64,000 bases of DNA. Source: Struthio camelus (taxonomy: Eukaryota > Chordata > Aves > Struthioniformes > Struthionidae). The DNA is taken from NCBI RefSeq assembly GCF_040807025.1, contig NC_090982.1:52497112-52561111 (forward strand). Direction: 5' to 3'. A model generated the notes under the pieces. It made no database searches. It saw only the letters and a list, made by a program, of their open reading frames with translations, and was not told the DNA's origin. Each line of letters opens with the position of its first letter. The first letter of the stretch is position 1. Positions 38,046-49,900 of this stretch are shown here, piece by piece. Made by a program: the position numbers and the translations under genes.

Positions 38046-39910
38046 TGTTTTTGTTTGTTTGTTGTTTTAAATCCAAAGCTGGATTTTACAGACAGCTGTA
38101 CTTCCCACTTCTCTATACAAGGATGTCAGCAGGAGCCCCAAGTTGGGAAGAGCCTTCGTTTTAAGCCTCCACCAACTAAATAAGCAAAAATTAAAGCCTA
38201 TAAGAGTAAAATATGTTAATTAGAACACGAGTACAGAAGAGAGCACTAAAGTATCCTCTATGGCTAGATTTTCAGATATCCAAACGCCAATCCCCCTGTT
38301 ACGCTACAGACCTCTTCGACTCTCTTAAGAGACAGAAAAGATTTTCTCATTGACTTCATGGATCTCAGCCCCACAGGCGACAGAACTGCAAAGAGAGGGA
38401 ACTAAAGAGGTTCACGGAACTTCACTGAGGTTACATTAATACATAATAAAGGCAATCCAATAATGAGAGACTACTACTCTTCAGACGATCTTAGTGCACT
38501 TTACCAAGTGAGATTTCTTGTCTGTTTTTATTGGGAAGGCACAGAAGAGGGGGATAATCAAATCAAGGTCACCCGCTGGACAGCAGACCAAAACTCCAGG
38601 GTTTATTTTTTCAGAGTATTAGAATTCAATATCTAACCATTAAAAAAAAAAAAAATGCACAGAGCAGCAGAGTAAGATGCTTAAGCATATTAATAAATTT
38701 AACTCTTTCCTCCTCCTCTCTACTCTGAGGTAGACTAAATTCCTTCCCTCCCCTCTTCCTCCCTCTAAAAAAGGTTTTGCCTCTGTTTATCGTATTTTGC
38801 ATTTTGATACGCAGCAGGTATCCCGTGTCTTCATAGAGAACGTAAACGCTACGAGCTTCTCTGAAAGCCAGGACAGGAGCCAAGGAGAGATTTTTCTGCA
38901 GCTCACACTACATTAAGTGTTAATTGCCATCCTGGCTGGTAATAAATGGGGAGAAGCCAACAGTAAAAATATTCTGAGCATGCATAAAATATGTGCTGTC
39001 CCTATTGGCCTGGAGAATCAAAAGGGTTTTGTGAACTTCCAAACAAGGTAACATCCACTTTTGAGAACTAAGGATACCGTGTTTTACTGTACCTCAAATC
39101 GTTTGCCCTTAAATTCTGGCACAAAGCCTGGAAACGAAACCACCTGCCATTGATTTCTCTCCAAACTCCCAAGAACACACATGCTTTTATGATAATGCAG
39201 GCCAGACAGGCATTCCAGCATGCCTCTAGATCAGGGAGTTTTTCTTCTGGCACAGTAATAGGGGCTTACAAGGCCAGAAATCTATTTTATTTGCACTGCA
39301 CTTGTATATATGCCTGGGCCTGTAGCAGAACCTCAGAGGTTCTCACTTCCCTTTCACCATCACTCTTAGATTGTCGTAACAATGTTATCTACTGGCTCCC
39401 ACGCAGTTACTTGTGACAATTTATGCCAGCATAAAGGAGGTGGCACGTTCTGCTGTATTTTAATACATGGAATTTTACATTAACTATCTTGTTTTCCATT
39501 TACTTTCCACAAGCAATGGTCAGGAAGCCACAGAAGATGCATCAGAAGAGTTCTGAAAGTAAAGGAAACTGAAGCTATGTCTGCAAAGAAAATTATGTTC
39601 TCACTTTTTGTATTACAAGGCCTTTGGCAGTTTCATACTGAATCAGCTTTCTGAATTTGAGCAACAGCAAAATCTTCACGCAAGTATTTCCACCGAAATG
39701 AAGCAGGAGTTGGTTTTAATTTAACAATTTAACTTGATGGCATCAGTTCAGCAGGGCAGATAAATTCATGCTAGGCACTAAAGAAAGTCTATTTATAGAA
39801 CATACACATACAATGAAGCAAGAGCTATAAGCAACTGACATGGTGAGGAACAAAATCCATACCAACAGCTGCAGAAAGATGAAAAAGTTTACTTCCTTGC
39901 CACTGCTTCC

Positions 39911-39931
39911 TTTTTTTTTTTTTTTTTTTTT
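39911..39931. repeat. T21 homopolymer
   Basis: Twenty-one consecutive T on the + strand. Confidence 0.9.
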
Positions 39932-41587
39932 CCTCTTGAACTGTGTACTCCAAAACTCCAATGCTAGCAGCACTGCAGTGACATTCAGGAGTACTTTAGA
40001 GAAGAAAAAATTATGTTATATTTTCTATATCCTATTTTTGGCATATAATTTGTCTTGTTTTATGCCATTCTTTACCTCATAAGCAAATTCCGAGACAAAA
40101 TAATTTCTGTGAAGCTAACTTATCCAAAAGAAAGGTTAAGGAATGACCTGATCTGTCTATAACCACAGAGGGGAATAACAGCCATTACTACGAACCCGTC
40201 TGCCTGCAATTCATAGAAAACTGAGGCTGAACAATTTTACACTGAGGCATAGGGGGTTTTGTGTGTTTGTTTTTAAAGGAAACAGAAAGGGGGAATGACA
40301 GCAAGTTATTCAGAAATACAGTAATTTCCCTCATTAACAATTTTAAAATCTAGTTTGGATTTTTAAGCGTTTTAGTTCAAATGATACTATCGTCAGGGAA
40401 GCACGCGCTCCGTGCAGGTCTGACAACAGGAATACAGTGGTTCACTTCTAGAAGGAAACAAATTATCAAGGAGAACAAAACAAACAAAAAAGCTTTCTTG
40501 CTTCATATGCTGATTAGCGAAAACACAAGCAGCAGCAATTCACACCAGTAAGCCTATAGGGGGGGAAAAAAAAAAAACAACCACACCATTTCATTTCAGT
40601 GGACACTCTTGCGAAGATTTTGCTTTCCGTATGGTCTGGCTCCTGAAATTTCTGACCAACAGAAAAAGAATACTAAAGAGGGTAAGAAGAATGAATGGCT
40701 CAATTTTCTGAATTTTAATTCCAGCCGGAGCTTTGATCTTGTATGAAACTGCTAAAACTGAGGGGAAAAAAACAGTCAGAGGGACTATTTTCATTGGACA
40801 CTGATGAGATTTCTACAGAATTCTACATGGAGTTCTGGTGCCGGAGAGCTGAAGAGGCGCAATTTCACTTGCGGAGGTAATTACAAACTATAAATTACTT
40901 CACAGACCTAAAATAAATAAATAAAAAGGACTCTGAGTTCTTCAGGAAAGAATGAAGGAAATTCAGACTATGCCTGGAAGCCGCTGCCAGAAAAACCTGA
41001 AGCAGAAATCATGTTATTCAATGTGTTATTTAACTGCTAATCTAAGGATGGACTCACCACTGGAACAAACTGTTGAGGAAGAAGCAATCTCTATCTAGAT
41101 GGCTGAATAGAGGCTGGCTGACTTTCTAGAATGGAGAAGAAGAAGAAAAAAACCCGCTTTCAGTCAAAATACATGTTAATAGACTCAGTACAGGGTAACA
41201 GTCAAAATTTATGGGCCTGGGTTACACTGGAAGACTGACAGCGTGATCCCACAATCCCTTGAAATGCTGCACCGTCCTCACTCAGAAAATCTACAGCAGC
41301 AGAGGGGCTAAATCTGGATCTCAACCTAGACCGTTTCCACAGGCTAAAAAGAAAAAAAATCCCACTTTTTGAACTTTCAAACACCCTTATGGCACAACAA
41401 AAAGAAAAATAACAATACAAAGAAAAACTTATATTTAAATACTTTATTTCCATCTCACAAAAAGCAATAGTGTTTGCAGTACACGTGCCTCTCAAATCAG
41501 TGCTGCTTATATGCAAATCAATTTCTCTGAAATATAAAGAAAATAAGCTTTTTATCCCTTTACAAATGAAATAACACATTTGCATGT

Positions 41588-41640
41588 TTATACATATATA
41601 TACACATATATATTTTTATATCTATGTACACACACACACA
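41588..41640. repeat. AT-rich and (CA)n microsatellite
   Basis: Alternating TA/CA stretch (TATACATATATATACACATA and following) that ends in a CA-dinucleotide run. Confidence 0.85.
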
Positions 41641-42397
41641 ATATTCAAAAACCCTCCCCCTAAAGGCAAGTATTTTACAACCTGGAATTTCACCACCCAC
41701 CATTCAGGACACACGTGAATTTACAGCGTCTTGAATATTTCTACAGTGCTTAAAACGCAGAGCGTGGCCCTTTACAAGTACCTACAATATATAACGCCTA
41801 CAAATTAACTTGCAAGATTTTCTGCAGGGACAGCTAACTTAACCAACTCTTAACTAAGACAGGGCTCATTTCTCACTGCAAAAATTTACTTATTTTATGC
41901 TATATATTCAAACTAGTTCATTGTCCAATTCTTGGAAGAGAAAAGCAGTACTTCATTTTTAAGAATTCAGTTCAAATCAGACCATGTTTTAATCCATTCA
42001 AGCCAGTATATTTTTATAAAACTAGGTATTTTAGGTTTTACAGTAATTTGTTAAACGCCACCATGACTAATTCAAAGATGCCGCCTCTCTCTCAATCTTG
42101 ATCAAAGCTAAATAGTCACATATAAAAGTCTGTATTTCTACAACAGCAGCAGGTTTAAGTAACACAGCAAAACTAGAGATTTAAACTCTTGAGCAATAGG
42201 ACCTGAGAGTTTAACATGATAAATAATGTCTTCATTTTATTTTTTTCTAGAAATCCTGTGAAACAATGCCTTAAAAAAGTAACAAAAGAACTTTGAACAT
42301 TTTAGTAGCATCTTGATAAAAGTGATAAACATAAACAACATTACTAATGAAAATAAATTCACTCAAGCACTTTATTTCTAAAGGTAAAACAACAAAT

Positions 42398-42649
42398 ATT
42401 TACCACATGGTGAATTGACGGGACTATGTGACACATGATTCAGGAACATGCAGGAGAAGCTAAAGTGTACGTGACTGAATGAATCAAGTGCATGTAAGTG
42501 AGAACGGATACTGAAGCAGCGCTATCTTAAACTTCAGAGCGCAACGAAAGATAACATCTTCCAGCAAGGAAAGGAAGGAGGATCCCATCTGTCAGAAAAA
42601 GGAACGGTCCACCGAATGGTGAACAGGTGAAAGAGATGGAGTCACAAAG
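42398..42649. repeat. Dispersed direct repeat, copy 2
   Basis: This 252-base stretch is the partner of 35819-36057, with the 18-base block AAAGATAACATCTTCCAG identical in both. The copies differ by many substitutions and some indels, so they are old. It is followed directly by a C-rich tract that copy 1 lacks. It lies on the 3' side of LNPEP and may be inside a long LNPEP 3' UTR. Confidence 0.7.
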
Positions 42650-42660
42650 CAGTACTTGCA

Positions 42661-42687
42661 CCCCCTCACAACCCCCCCACAACCCCC
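42661..42687 (-). other. C-rich tract; G-quadruplex candidate on the - strand
   Basis: Runs of 5, 7 and 5 C with short spacers on the + strand, so the - strand, the LNPEP sense strand, is G-rich. If the LNPEP 3' UTR reaches here, the mRNA would carry it. Confidence 0.45.
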
Positions 42688-44458
42688 AAGCAAACAAAAA
42701 TCCCTTCCTACAGTACTTGGCCACCAAGAGAAAATAATTAATTCCAAGATTAGGTTTCTTGTAGCTCGTTCTTACCACGTGTATTCAAAATTAACCATCT
42801 TAGATGCTGCAAGATCTCCAAAGTTCTCATTTTTATAGCAAACAACATCCTCCTGTGCCTTCTAACTGCTAAATCAGACAATAACACGTTACAGTCCACA
42901 GTACAAACAAGGTCGCTAGCAAACCATTGCCAATCTAGGAGAGATATGGATAAGGGGAAGTTTTCATGATTAATTTAAAAATAATCAGCTTGACAGCAAT
43001 GCAGTGCCTGGGAGGTGATGCAACATTTCAGGAAAGCTCACATAGTTTTGCTTCAGTAGCTCAGCAATCGGAAGATTTATGCTGCAGCACAGTTTACGCC
43101 TTATTTACAGGAAGCAAGGAAAGCCGACGCTGCTCAGTAGTCTCCCTCCGCCAGGCCCCTTCCATCACAGATTCACGTACACGTGGAACTGTCTGTTTGA
43201 CAAGCAAGCCCCATTAGCAACTCTCTTCTGTTTTCCCATTAGCAGGGAGGTGAACAGTTTCACTTGCTCTGAGAAGCAAAGTCTCCAACCTCTAAGGACA
43301 AAAATCCTAAGTAACCTATTTGGGCTAGAAATGTTAAACTCGTCAATTTAAGAACAAGACCTCAGTTAGCTCCCGCAGAAAAGTAGGACGCTTATTCTAG
43401 CATACTGTCTGGCATATCACTTTAATCATAAGCCGTAAGGCACAATGACCTTGGCACGTTGGTCCATCTGTACAATGGGTCTACACAGAAGTACTTAACC
43501 GATTCTGAACTCCTTCATTCCCTATGTTACCATCTTTTCATGCCTCAGTCTCATGACAGTTGAGAACACGTGCTTCAGTCTAAATTATCTGCACTTTTTC
43601 CATCTCTTAATAAAAATTAAAGGGGAGCTGGTGGAGAGCTCACTCCTTTTTCAGAGCTCAATTACTTGCTTACATTTTTTCTGGTAGGCTAATTTTAGAC
43701 AGGAAAGAGTGAAAAACTTGCACAGAAGTGAAAAATAGATGAGCTGTACACCTGCTTTTCACCACAGTCAGTTCTTAAAAATTACACGTGGTTTATTTAT
43801 AAACAGAGGATACTGGAAAGTAGCAAGAAAACCAGTGCATAATGGCTTTAAAGACAGTAACTTATGAAGTCTGACGGAATACAAACTGTATAGCTCCAAT
43901 TCATTCAAAATCATCTCACATTGCAGCAGACGAGTCAAAGCTAGTAGCATTTAAACCCAAAGCTTTTTACCGGAAAGCTCTTCGGCTTTAAAATAACAGT
44001 GGCCTAAGACATCCACAAACACTGGTTCTGTAAGTTTTAACTGGAAAATACTACAGAAATTAGGTAAAGAGGTGCTGTTGGCTGCAATATACTTTTTTCT
44101 TTTCACCGGAAGACAAAAGAAAAATCTAAAAAAACTGGTAAGATTTCGTTCCTTCCCAGTAGAAGGCAGGACAGATATGGCTGTCGAGGGCAATTCATTG
44201 CTTAGGCCAGCTTAGCCGCGCCGCTCCAGTCTCCCTCAGCTCGTAAGGAACGCAGAAGCGGAGGAGTACATTTCAGCGTTTCTCACGGAGGAGAGACTCT
44301 AACACCTCTCTTAATACAGAGAATTAGAAGTTCAGAGACTCCACGGCAGAAAAATAATTTGAAAGCACTCTATAACTCACACTGAAACGCCTGCAACATC
44401 ATCTGTATACCAAAAAGGTTACTTACAAACTACTGGGAGGAAAACAACAACAAAATAA

Positions 44459-44488
44459 CCCCCCCACACCCCACGCCACACCCACTCA
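44459..44488 (-). other. C-rich tract; G-rich on the LNPEP sense strand
   Basis: Several C runs (7, 4 and 3) separated by short A/C spacers. G-rich in the sense of LNPEP, 2.3 kb after its stop codon. Confidence 0.35.
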
Positions 44489-45499
44489 AACCTCCCAACC
44501 TACCAAACTTTTTTTTTTTTTTAATCATCTCCCGTCTAAAACTCAGCTGCATGTTATTTCCTTACAAAGGGTTCATTACCAATAAAGCTTTTGAATACAA
44601 TGGTACATTTTTAAATCCCACAGTGGAACACAGGAGGAGGATGGGATCTTTCTCCAGTCTCTGTTTGAAATTCACATACCTCAGTACTGCAGGCAGGGAT
44701 GAGGTAAAACATGTGTAAGGAGTTCACTACTGTCATTTAGAATGAAGTGACTATAAAGAAAAATACATGCCAACTATGTACATACAAAGATGGAACTAAA
44801 ATAGTTCTGTAGAGTCCAAAGGTTAAAAAAAAGGAAAGGAAAAAAAACGTGGCAGTTAGTACAAACAATCCAAGAACAAAATTAATTAAAAATCTAATCC
44901 CATAATTGTAAGGAAGCATGATCTACTTTTAGTCCTCACACAGCCAATTCCTTCTTTGGTGCACGCAGAATAGGCTAATTTCTGGACCTCTTTGGCAAAC
45001 AAGTATTTCGTGCGCTCTCAAGGTCTCACATTCTTTCTGACGATTTTGTAACAAAGTCACCAAAATCGAAGCTGGTGACAAGTTGAGAAATTTTTGTTTT
45101 CCAGGACTTCTGACATATTCAGAAAAGAGGGGAACAGCGTGGCGTGGCTTAAGCGCTCATAGCTGACAATTTTGGCTAATCAAATGAATAGCCAATGCCG
45201 CGGTTTCGTAAGTGAAACTACGCAGCTTACGTTATCCTCTGGTAAATTTTTAAGTCCAATAATTTAACTTTGAATCAAACTACCGTCTTCCTCAGAAGTT
45301 ACACTGGCTGAAAATAAATCCACTTAGTTCAAAAAACTCCACTTTTAATTGTCAGTGCTTTTATACTACTTTAAAACTGACCACATAATTGGACCGTGAT
45401 AAGGTAAAGCAGGTTTAAACATGTGCACAAATCCACAAAAGGTACATCCGTAGTGAAATGAACATTTAAAAATATCAGCTCTTCAGATAAACAAGTAGG

Positions 45500-45505
45500 T
45501 TTATT
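45500..45505 (-). terminator. Candidate LNPEP poly(A) signal AATAAA
   Basis: TTTATT on the + strand, i.e. AATAAA in LNPEP sense, about 1.3 kb after the stop; the first canonical hexamer. Confidence 0.35.
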
Positions 45506-45596
45506 CTTGCATAGGTTGCATGTACATGTCATGCCTAAGAAATGGCCATGTTAACTGTTTTTAGACAGAGGCAGATTGTACTGCAGATTTTTTGCC

Positions 45597-45617
45597 TTTT
45601 TTTTTTTTTTTTTTTTT
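45597..45617. repeat. T21 homopolymer
   Basis: Twenty-one consecutive T on the + strand; a poly(A) stretch in LNPEP sense. Confidence 0.9.
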
Positions 45618-45866
45618 AGATCCCTTTCTTCAGAACAGTTTGAAGATTTGTCCCCTGGGGTTTTTCAAGAGAGTAGGAGAATATACCATTAAAATCCAAA
45701 TGAGGAGCTTTCCTAATGCTATGCTATACAAAGTAAGCTATGCACACAAATTAAACTAGTGACATGGGAGGTCACAGGTTAAGGAAAAAAGCAGAAGCTT
45801 ACCTAAATTAAGTGGCTGATACACATCTACTAATTGCAGACTCTCTGCAACAAGTGAAGAAATTAA

Positions 45867-45900
45867 AAATCAGTAGTCAAAAGTGAACAAATCAGTAGTC
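45867..45900. repeat. Direct repeat, 12-mer spaced by 22 bases
   Basis: AAATCAGTAGTC at 45867-45878 recurs exactly at 45889-45900. Confidence 0.75.
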
Positions 45901-46021
45901 AGTCTAACAGATGAACCAGCCTGGAGCAACTTCCCACAGCAGATTTCTGCTGTTGCTCAAAGAGATCAACATAGCAACATTAATTACAATCTAATGATTA
46001 AAGAGGAGATTCTCAAAAACG

Positions 46022-46027
46022 TTTAAT
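46022..46027 (-). terminator. Candidate LNPEP poly(A) signal ATTAAA
   Basis: TTTAAT on the + strand, i.e. ATTAAA in sense, about 0.75 kb after the stop. Confidence 0.25.
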
Positions 46028-46778
46028 CAATTCAGAGTAAAAATCCCAAGGTCACCTAGGTGCTTCTGGAAATCCCACCTCCAAAACGTTTCTGCTCCTT
46101 GGCTTTTCACTTCTCCGTATGTAATATTAATACTCAGCCACTTTACAGACGAAAGCGTACATTGCTTAGAATGCTATATTGCTCTTTCCTATGATTTGTG
46201 TAAATTCTAGAGAACCTTTTTAAAAATCAAAATTTGAAGCACATCCGAAACTTCATTTCCCCTCAAACTGGCGCACCTTAATTATGTAAGTATTAATGGA
46301 CCTTATAAGGTATGATTCTGTTCCACAACAGCTACTGTATCTACAAATGTAAAAACTACTTACATTTTTGCATTTAAAAACCCTATTGCTGAACCAGAAG
46401 TCTGCAAAGAAAGAACAGTTTGCATGGTAAATCTTGCTTTTTTCTGCCTCTGTCAGTATTTACTCACTGCTGAAAAACTACAACATGATTCCAAATGAAA
46501 GGGCGCATGTTTCAAATATAAAATTATGCATCATCATTTATGCAGATGTTTGGTCTACAGATTAAAATAGTTTCAGAATAAATACTTACATCCTGCCCAT
46601 AAATGCTCCAAGGAAAAACAAAACTTACGTGAGATGTGCCCTGAGCTATCTAGACTCCCTAATAGTGCAAACGATGTTGCAGCAATGCCTGGTTTCACTC
46701 TGGCTTTTGCAAAAGTAACAGAGCAACAGTCCACAAATATCCTGAATGGCTGGAAAACCACAGCAGTATGTTCATTCA

Positions 46779-46910
46779 CTATAGCCATTCCTGTAGTTTT
46801 GCTAAATTCCTCTCCATCCACTGGATATTGAGCTGAATTGTATCAATTGCCTCTTTTACACAATGCAGTTGAGAACTCTCCTCTGATCGTGACTCAAAAA
46901 ATGTCTTCAC
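46779..46910 (-). CDS. LNPEP: LNPEP last coding exon and stop
   Basis: 132 bases: 43 codons and the stop. Acceptor TTGTGCAG at 46918-46911. It encodes VKTFFESRSEESSQLHCVKE then AIDTIQLNIQWMERNLAKLQ and ends EWL. The human ending is ...IQLNIQWMEKNL...WWL, so this is LNPEP and not ERAP1 or ERAP2, which end differently. Confidence 0.96.
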   Translation of the reverse strand: MKTFFESRSEESSQLHCVKEAIDTIQLNIQWMERNLAKLQEWL

Positions 46911-49900
46911 CTGCACAACAAGAAAAGAAAGAAAGAACGAACATATTCTAATTGAAGCTAGCGTAGGCCACACAAATAGTTTCAAAAGCAAAGGCTACAA
47001 GCGCATGCAGAAAACGGGGAACCTTCTATCCTGCAGTAGCAGGGGGATTCCCAAAACGCAAGGAGATCATCCTTCACGGAAACTGTAGCAATAACAAAAT
47101 TACCTGAGTGAAAATATTAGGCTAAACCACAGACCATTATTGACCCCTGAACCTCACCGACCCCTGGGAAGGGGGAACACAGAGGGGAGACAGAGATGCC
47201 TGAGGTATCGCAGATCTTAACTGATCCTCAATTGCCACACTAGCTCCTTGAGGTCACCAACAGTCAAAATAAAATACAGCAATATTTATCGCCTTCCATC
47301 TGATTTCAGAGATGGAGAAAGCATAGCTTGTTTACAAAATCTATGCCCGAAACTCATTATCTCTATTACGGGAGACTGCTCTATTGAACAGGAAACCAAA
47401 ATAAATATTCCCAACTCTGTCACAGGTTCAACATGTAACCTTCAACAAGCTTATAGATGTATTTCCCACTTAGGAAAAAAGGATAGCTATAGCTGTGTAT
47501 CCGTGTGAAAAGGCCTTAAAGATGGTAAAAATATGCGTTTTCCTCATTTCTCAATTAACTGAAATGCACAGCTTTAGTACTATAGTAAGTAACACTTTCT
47601 GGTAGTTCACGCCACCAACCTCAAGCAGATGTGCCTTTGTGGAAAACTGACAAGTTGACCAACTAACGATATTCTGGATAGTGTATGAGCCTAGGTGAAA
47701 CCTGAAATACAAAACACAGAAGAAAACACCTAGGAGCCACTTTAAGATGCAAGTTCAGAACATGTACACATTCTTACTCTCAGCTTTTTGTTTTAGAGCT
47801 GGAAACTATTGAAAGCACTTAATTAAGTTTTCACAACTCATTTTTGAAAGAGATAGGAGCTTTCAGAAGCCCAAGCCTGAAGAGCCTTCACTCCCCTAAA
47901 AATTGAGCTTTAGAGCTAAGGACATGCAAACTCTTCAAACTTCTACCCCAGCTCCAAAACTAAAGGGCTAAAGACACCCCATACTGAATATCAAAACCTG
48001 CATTTGTGGGATGTATTCCAAAACTTGACAATAATCAAATTCACCCCCAGATTTCATTTCAACAACAGTAATTTTTTGTCATACTGACTATTAAAAGCTT
48101 GGTAGAACAGGAATTTTCATGCAGCAGAAGGTTTTTGGTTTTTTGTTTGTGGCTTTTTTTTTCTTTTTTTTCCTAAAGTAACATGAAGCTATTCCAAATC
48201 AAAATTAAGACTCAGAATACAAGCTTTCCAAGCACTGTTAGTTTTCTGAAGACTCACAGGACAGCTCTCCTGCTGGGTAGCCAGCAAGACCCATTAAGGA
48301 GAACATTATTTCTAAGGCAAGATGGATTTTCTTGTTGTTTGGCTTTGGAATTGCTCTAAAAAGATAGAAGAAATGCATGCTGAGTCAACTCCATGGGTCT
48401 GCTTTTGAATGTATTTGATCCATGCAAATTCTGCATCTGCAACAGTTGTTTTAGAGATGGTACCCTTTTAACAGGAGTTCACATCAAGGTTTTCTAATGC
48501 GAGTACAAGACTTGGGCAAAGTCCCATCAACTATCAAAATATTTAAAAATTTATGCTCCATCTTCTTTCTGAAAAAAATGTATTTTAAAACATGCTTTCA
48601 CATCTTACTCCAAGGCTACTCATATGAAGCCAACTATTTGTTATTAGGCACTTAAAAGAAACAGGTCCTTTTGTCACTGAGAGTATAAAGTTTCAGGTAC
48701 ATTAAAAAAAATAATAATAATCTTACTTTCGTGTAAGCTTTTCCCAGTTCTCTTTAACAAAGTCCCAGGCCAGCAAATATCCAGGCAAACTCTGGCTAAC
48801 AGTTGCTATGATATGTGAAAGCTCCTGCGCCCTTATGACTTCGCCCTCAAGGCTGTTCTGCATTAACCTAAAAGACAAAGCTATGAAGAGGGACAGGAAA
48901 ACAAAACAAAAAAACCCTAATCCATTCGTGATTTCCTTTAATTCAGGAGTATTCAGAGAACCATATGAAGAAGATTCTTTAATAGACCAAATACCTAACG
49001 ACTTCTGGCATCTGTAGCACACTGATGCTCCAATTTATACTCACTATACTCATTTACCTTGAGTTTCCCAGTATTAGAACGGTCTTAGCTCTAAACTAAG
49101 TATCTAAATTTTCACTCTTTTTTGAAAAGATGCAGTAAATTCTCACAACTTATGAAAAAAAATATAATTCATGCACAAGTCAAAAGAGGAAAGCTTTTAC
49201 AAGAATCACCCACTAGGACGCTTCTGGTGTCCTCCATGTAGCATTGAGATTTGGTCTTATGACAGGTGTTGGAGCACAACACAAGGCGAAAATTTCACCC
49301 ACCGAAATTTTAAAAAATCCTAGTTATTGTCCTGGTTATAAAGACATACCAGTCTCTGAAGACTCAATAGAACAATCTGCAACTGTGTTACCATTCCAGC
49401 AATGCAAGGCTTTTAACTCCAATTGTTTTTGTTTTCTCTTTGTGCATGTTCCAAACTGTGCAGAATTTGACTTTCTGAATTACTCTGTTACATAAATCAT
49501 TTGTAAGGGCAAGCATCACACTCTTGATGTTTATGGGAGGCTATGCAAAACATCTAGCTAGATTTTCTTTCAGAATTTTATTCTGCAACAACAAAGACCA
49601 CAATTCATTCTTTCAAGGAAGATTCTAACACTTTAAATTTACATGGGAAATAACTTTTTGGCTGTTCCATACCAGATCAGCTTTCTGACATCATCTGTGC
49701 TGGCCAAAGCTTCAATCATTTTGTTCTTTTCTGCTTCAGAAACTGAAGAGGAGTACATCTTTAAGAGGAATTCCCAGCCATCATTAGTTTTGGCTCCAGC
49801 TGCAAATATGGCTTTCATAACATCACTAGGCAGACTACGGTGACAAACAGGGGGAAAAAGGCATGGGGAGGAGGGGGAGGGAGGGAAAAAAACCCAATTA

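Larger units (their letters stand above)
36058..42397. other. Intergenic sequence between the two direct repeat copies
   Basis: No gene recognised. It contains a 21-bp tandem duplication (36596-36633), an A/C-rich low-complexity tract (37220-37283), a G-quadruplex candidate (38012-38045), a T21 run (39911-39931) and an AT/CA microsatellite (41588-41640). The 120-codon - strand frame at 36384-36746 has no recognisable domain; nothing resembles gag or pol. Confidence 0.7.
42650..46778 (-). other. LNPEP: Probable LNPEP 3' UTR and flank
   Basis: AT-rich non-coding sequence downstream of the LNPEP stop on the - strand. The closest sense poly(A) hexamers are ATTAAA at 46022-46027 and AATAAA at 45500-45505; further AATAAA hexamers lie at 43792-43797 and 42371-42376. 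Mammalian LNPEP has a very long 3' UTR, so the whole stretch may be transcribed. It also has a T21 run (45597-45617) and a 22-bp-spaced direct repeat (45867-45900). Confidence 0.5.

Noticed and set aside
36058-42397. Idea of an ancient endogenous retrovirus between two LTR-like direct repeats
   Set aside because: No gag, pol or env similarity was seen in any frame, no primer binding site was visible beside either copy, and repeat ends lack clear TG/CA termini.
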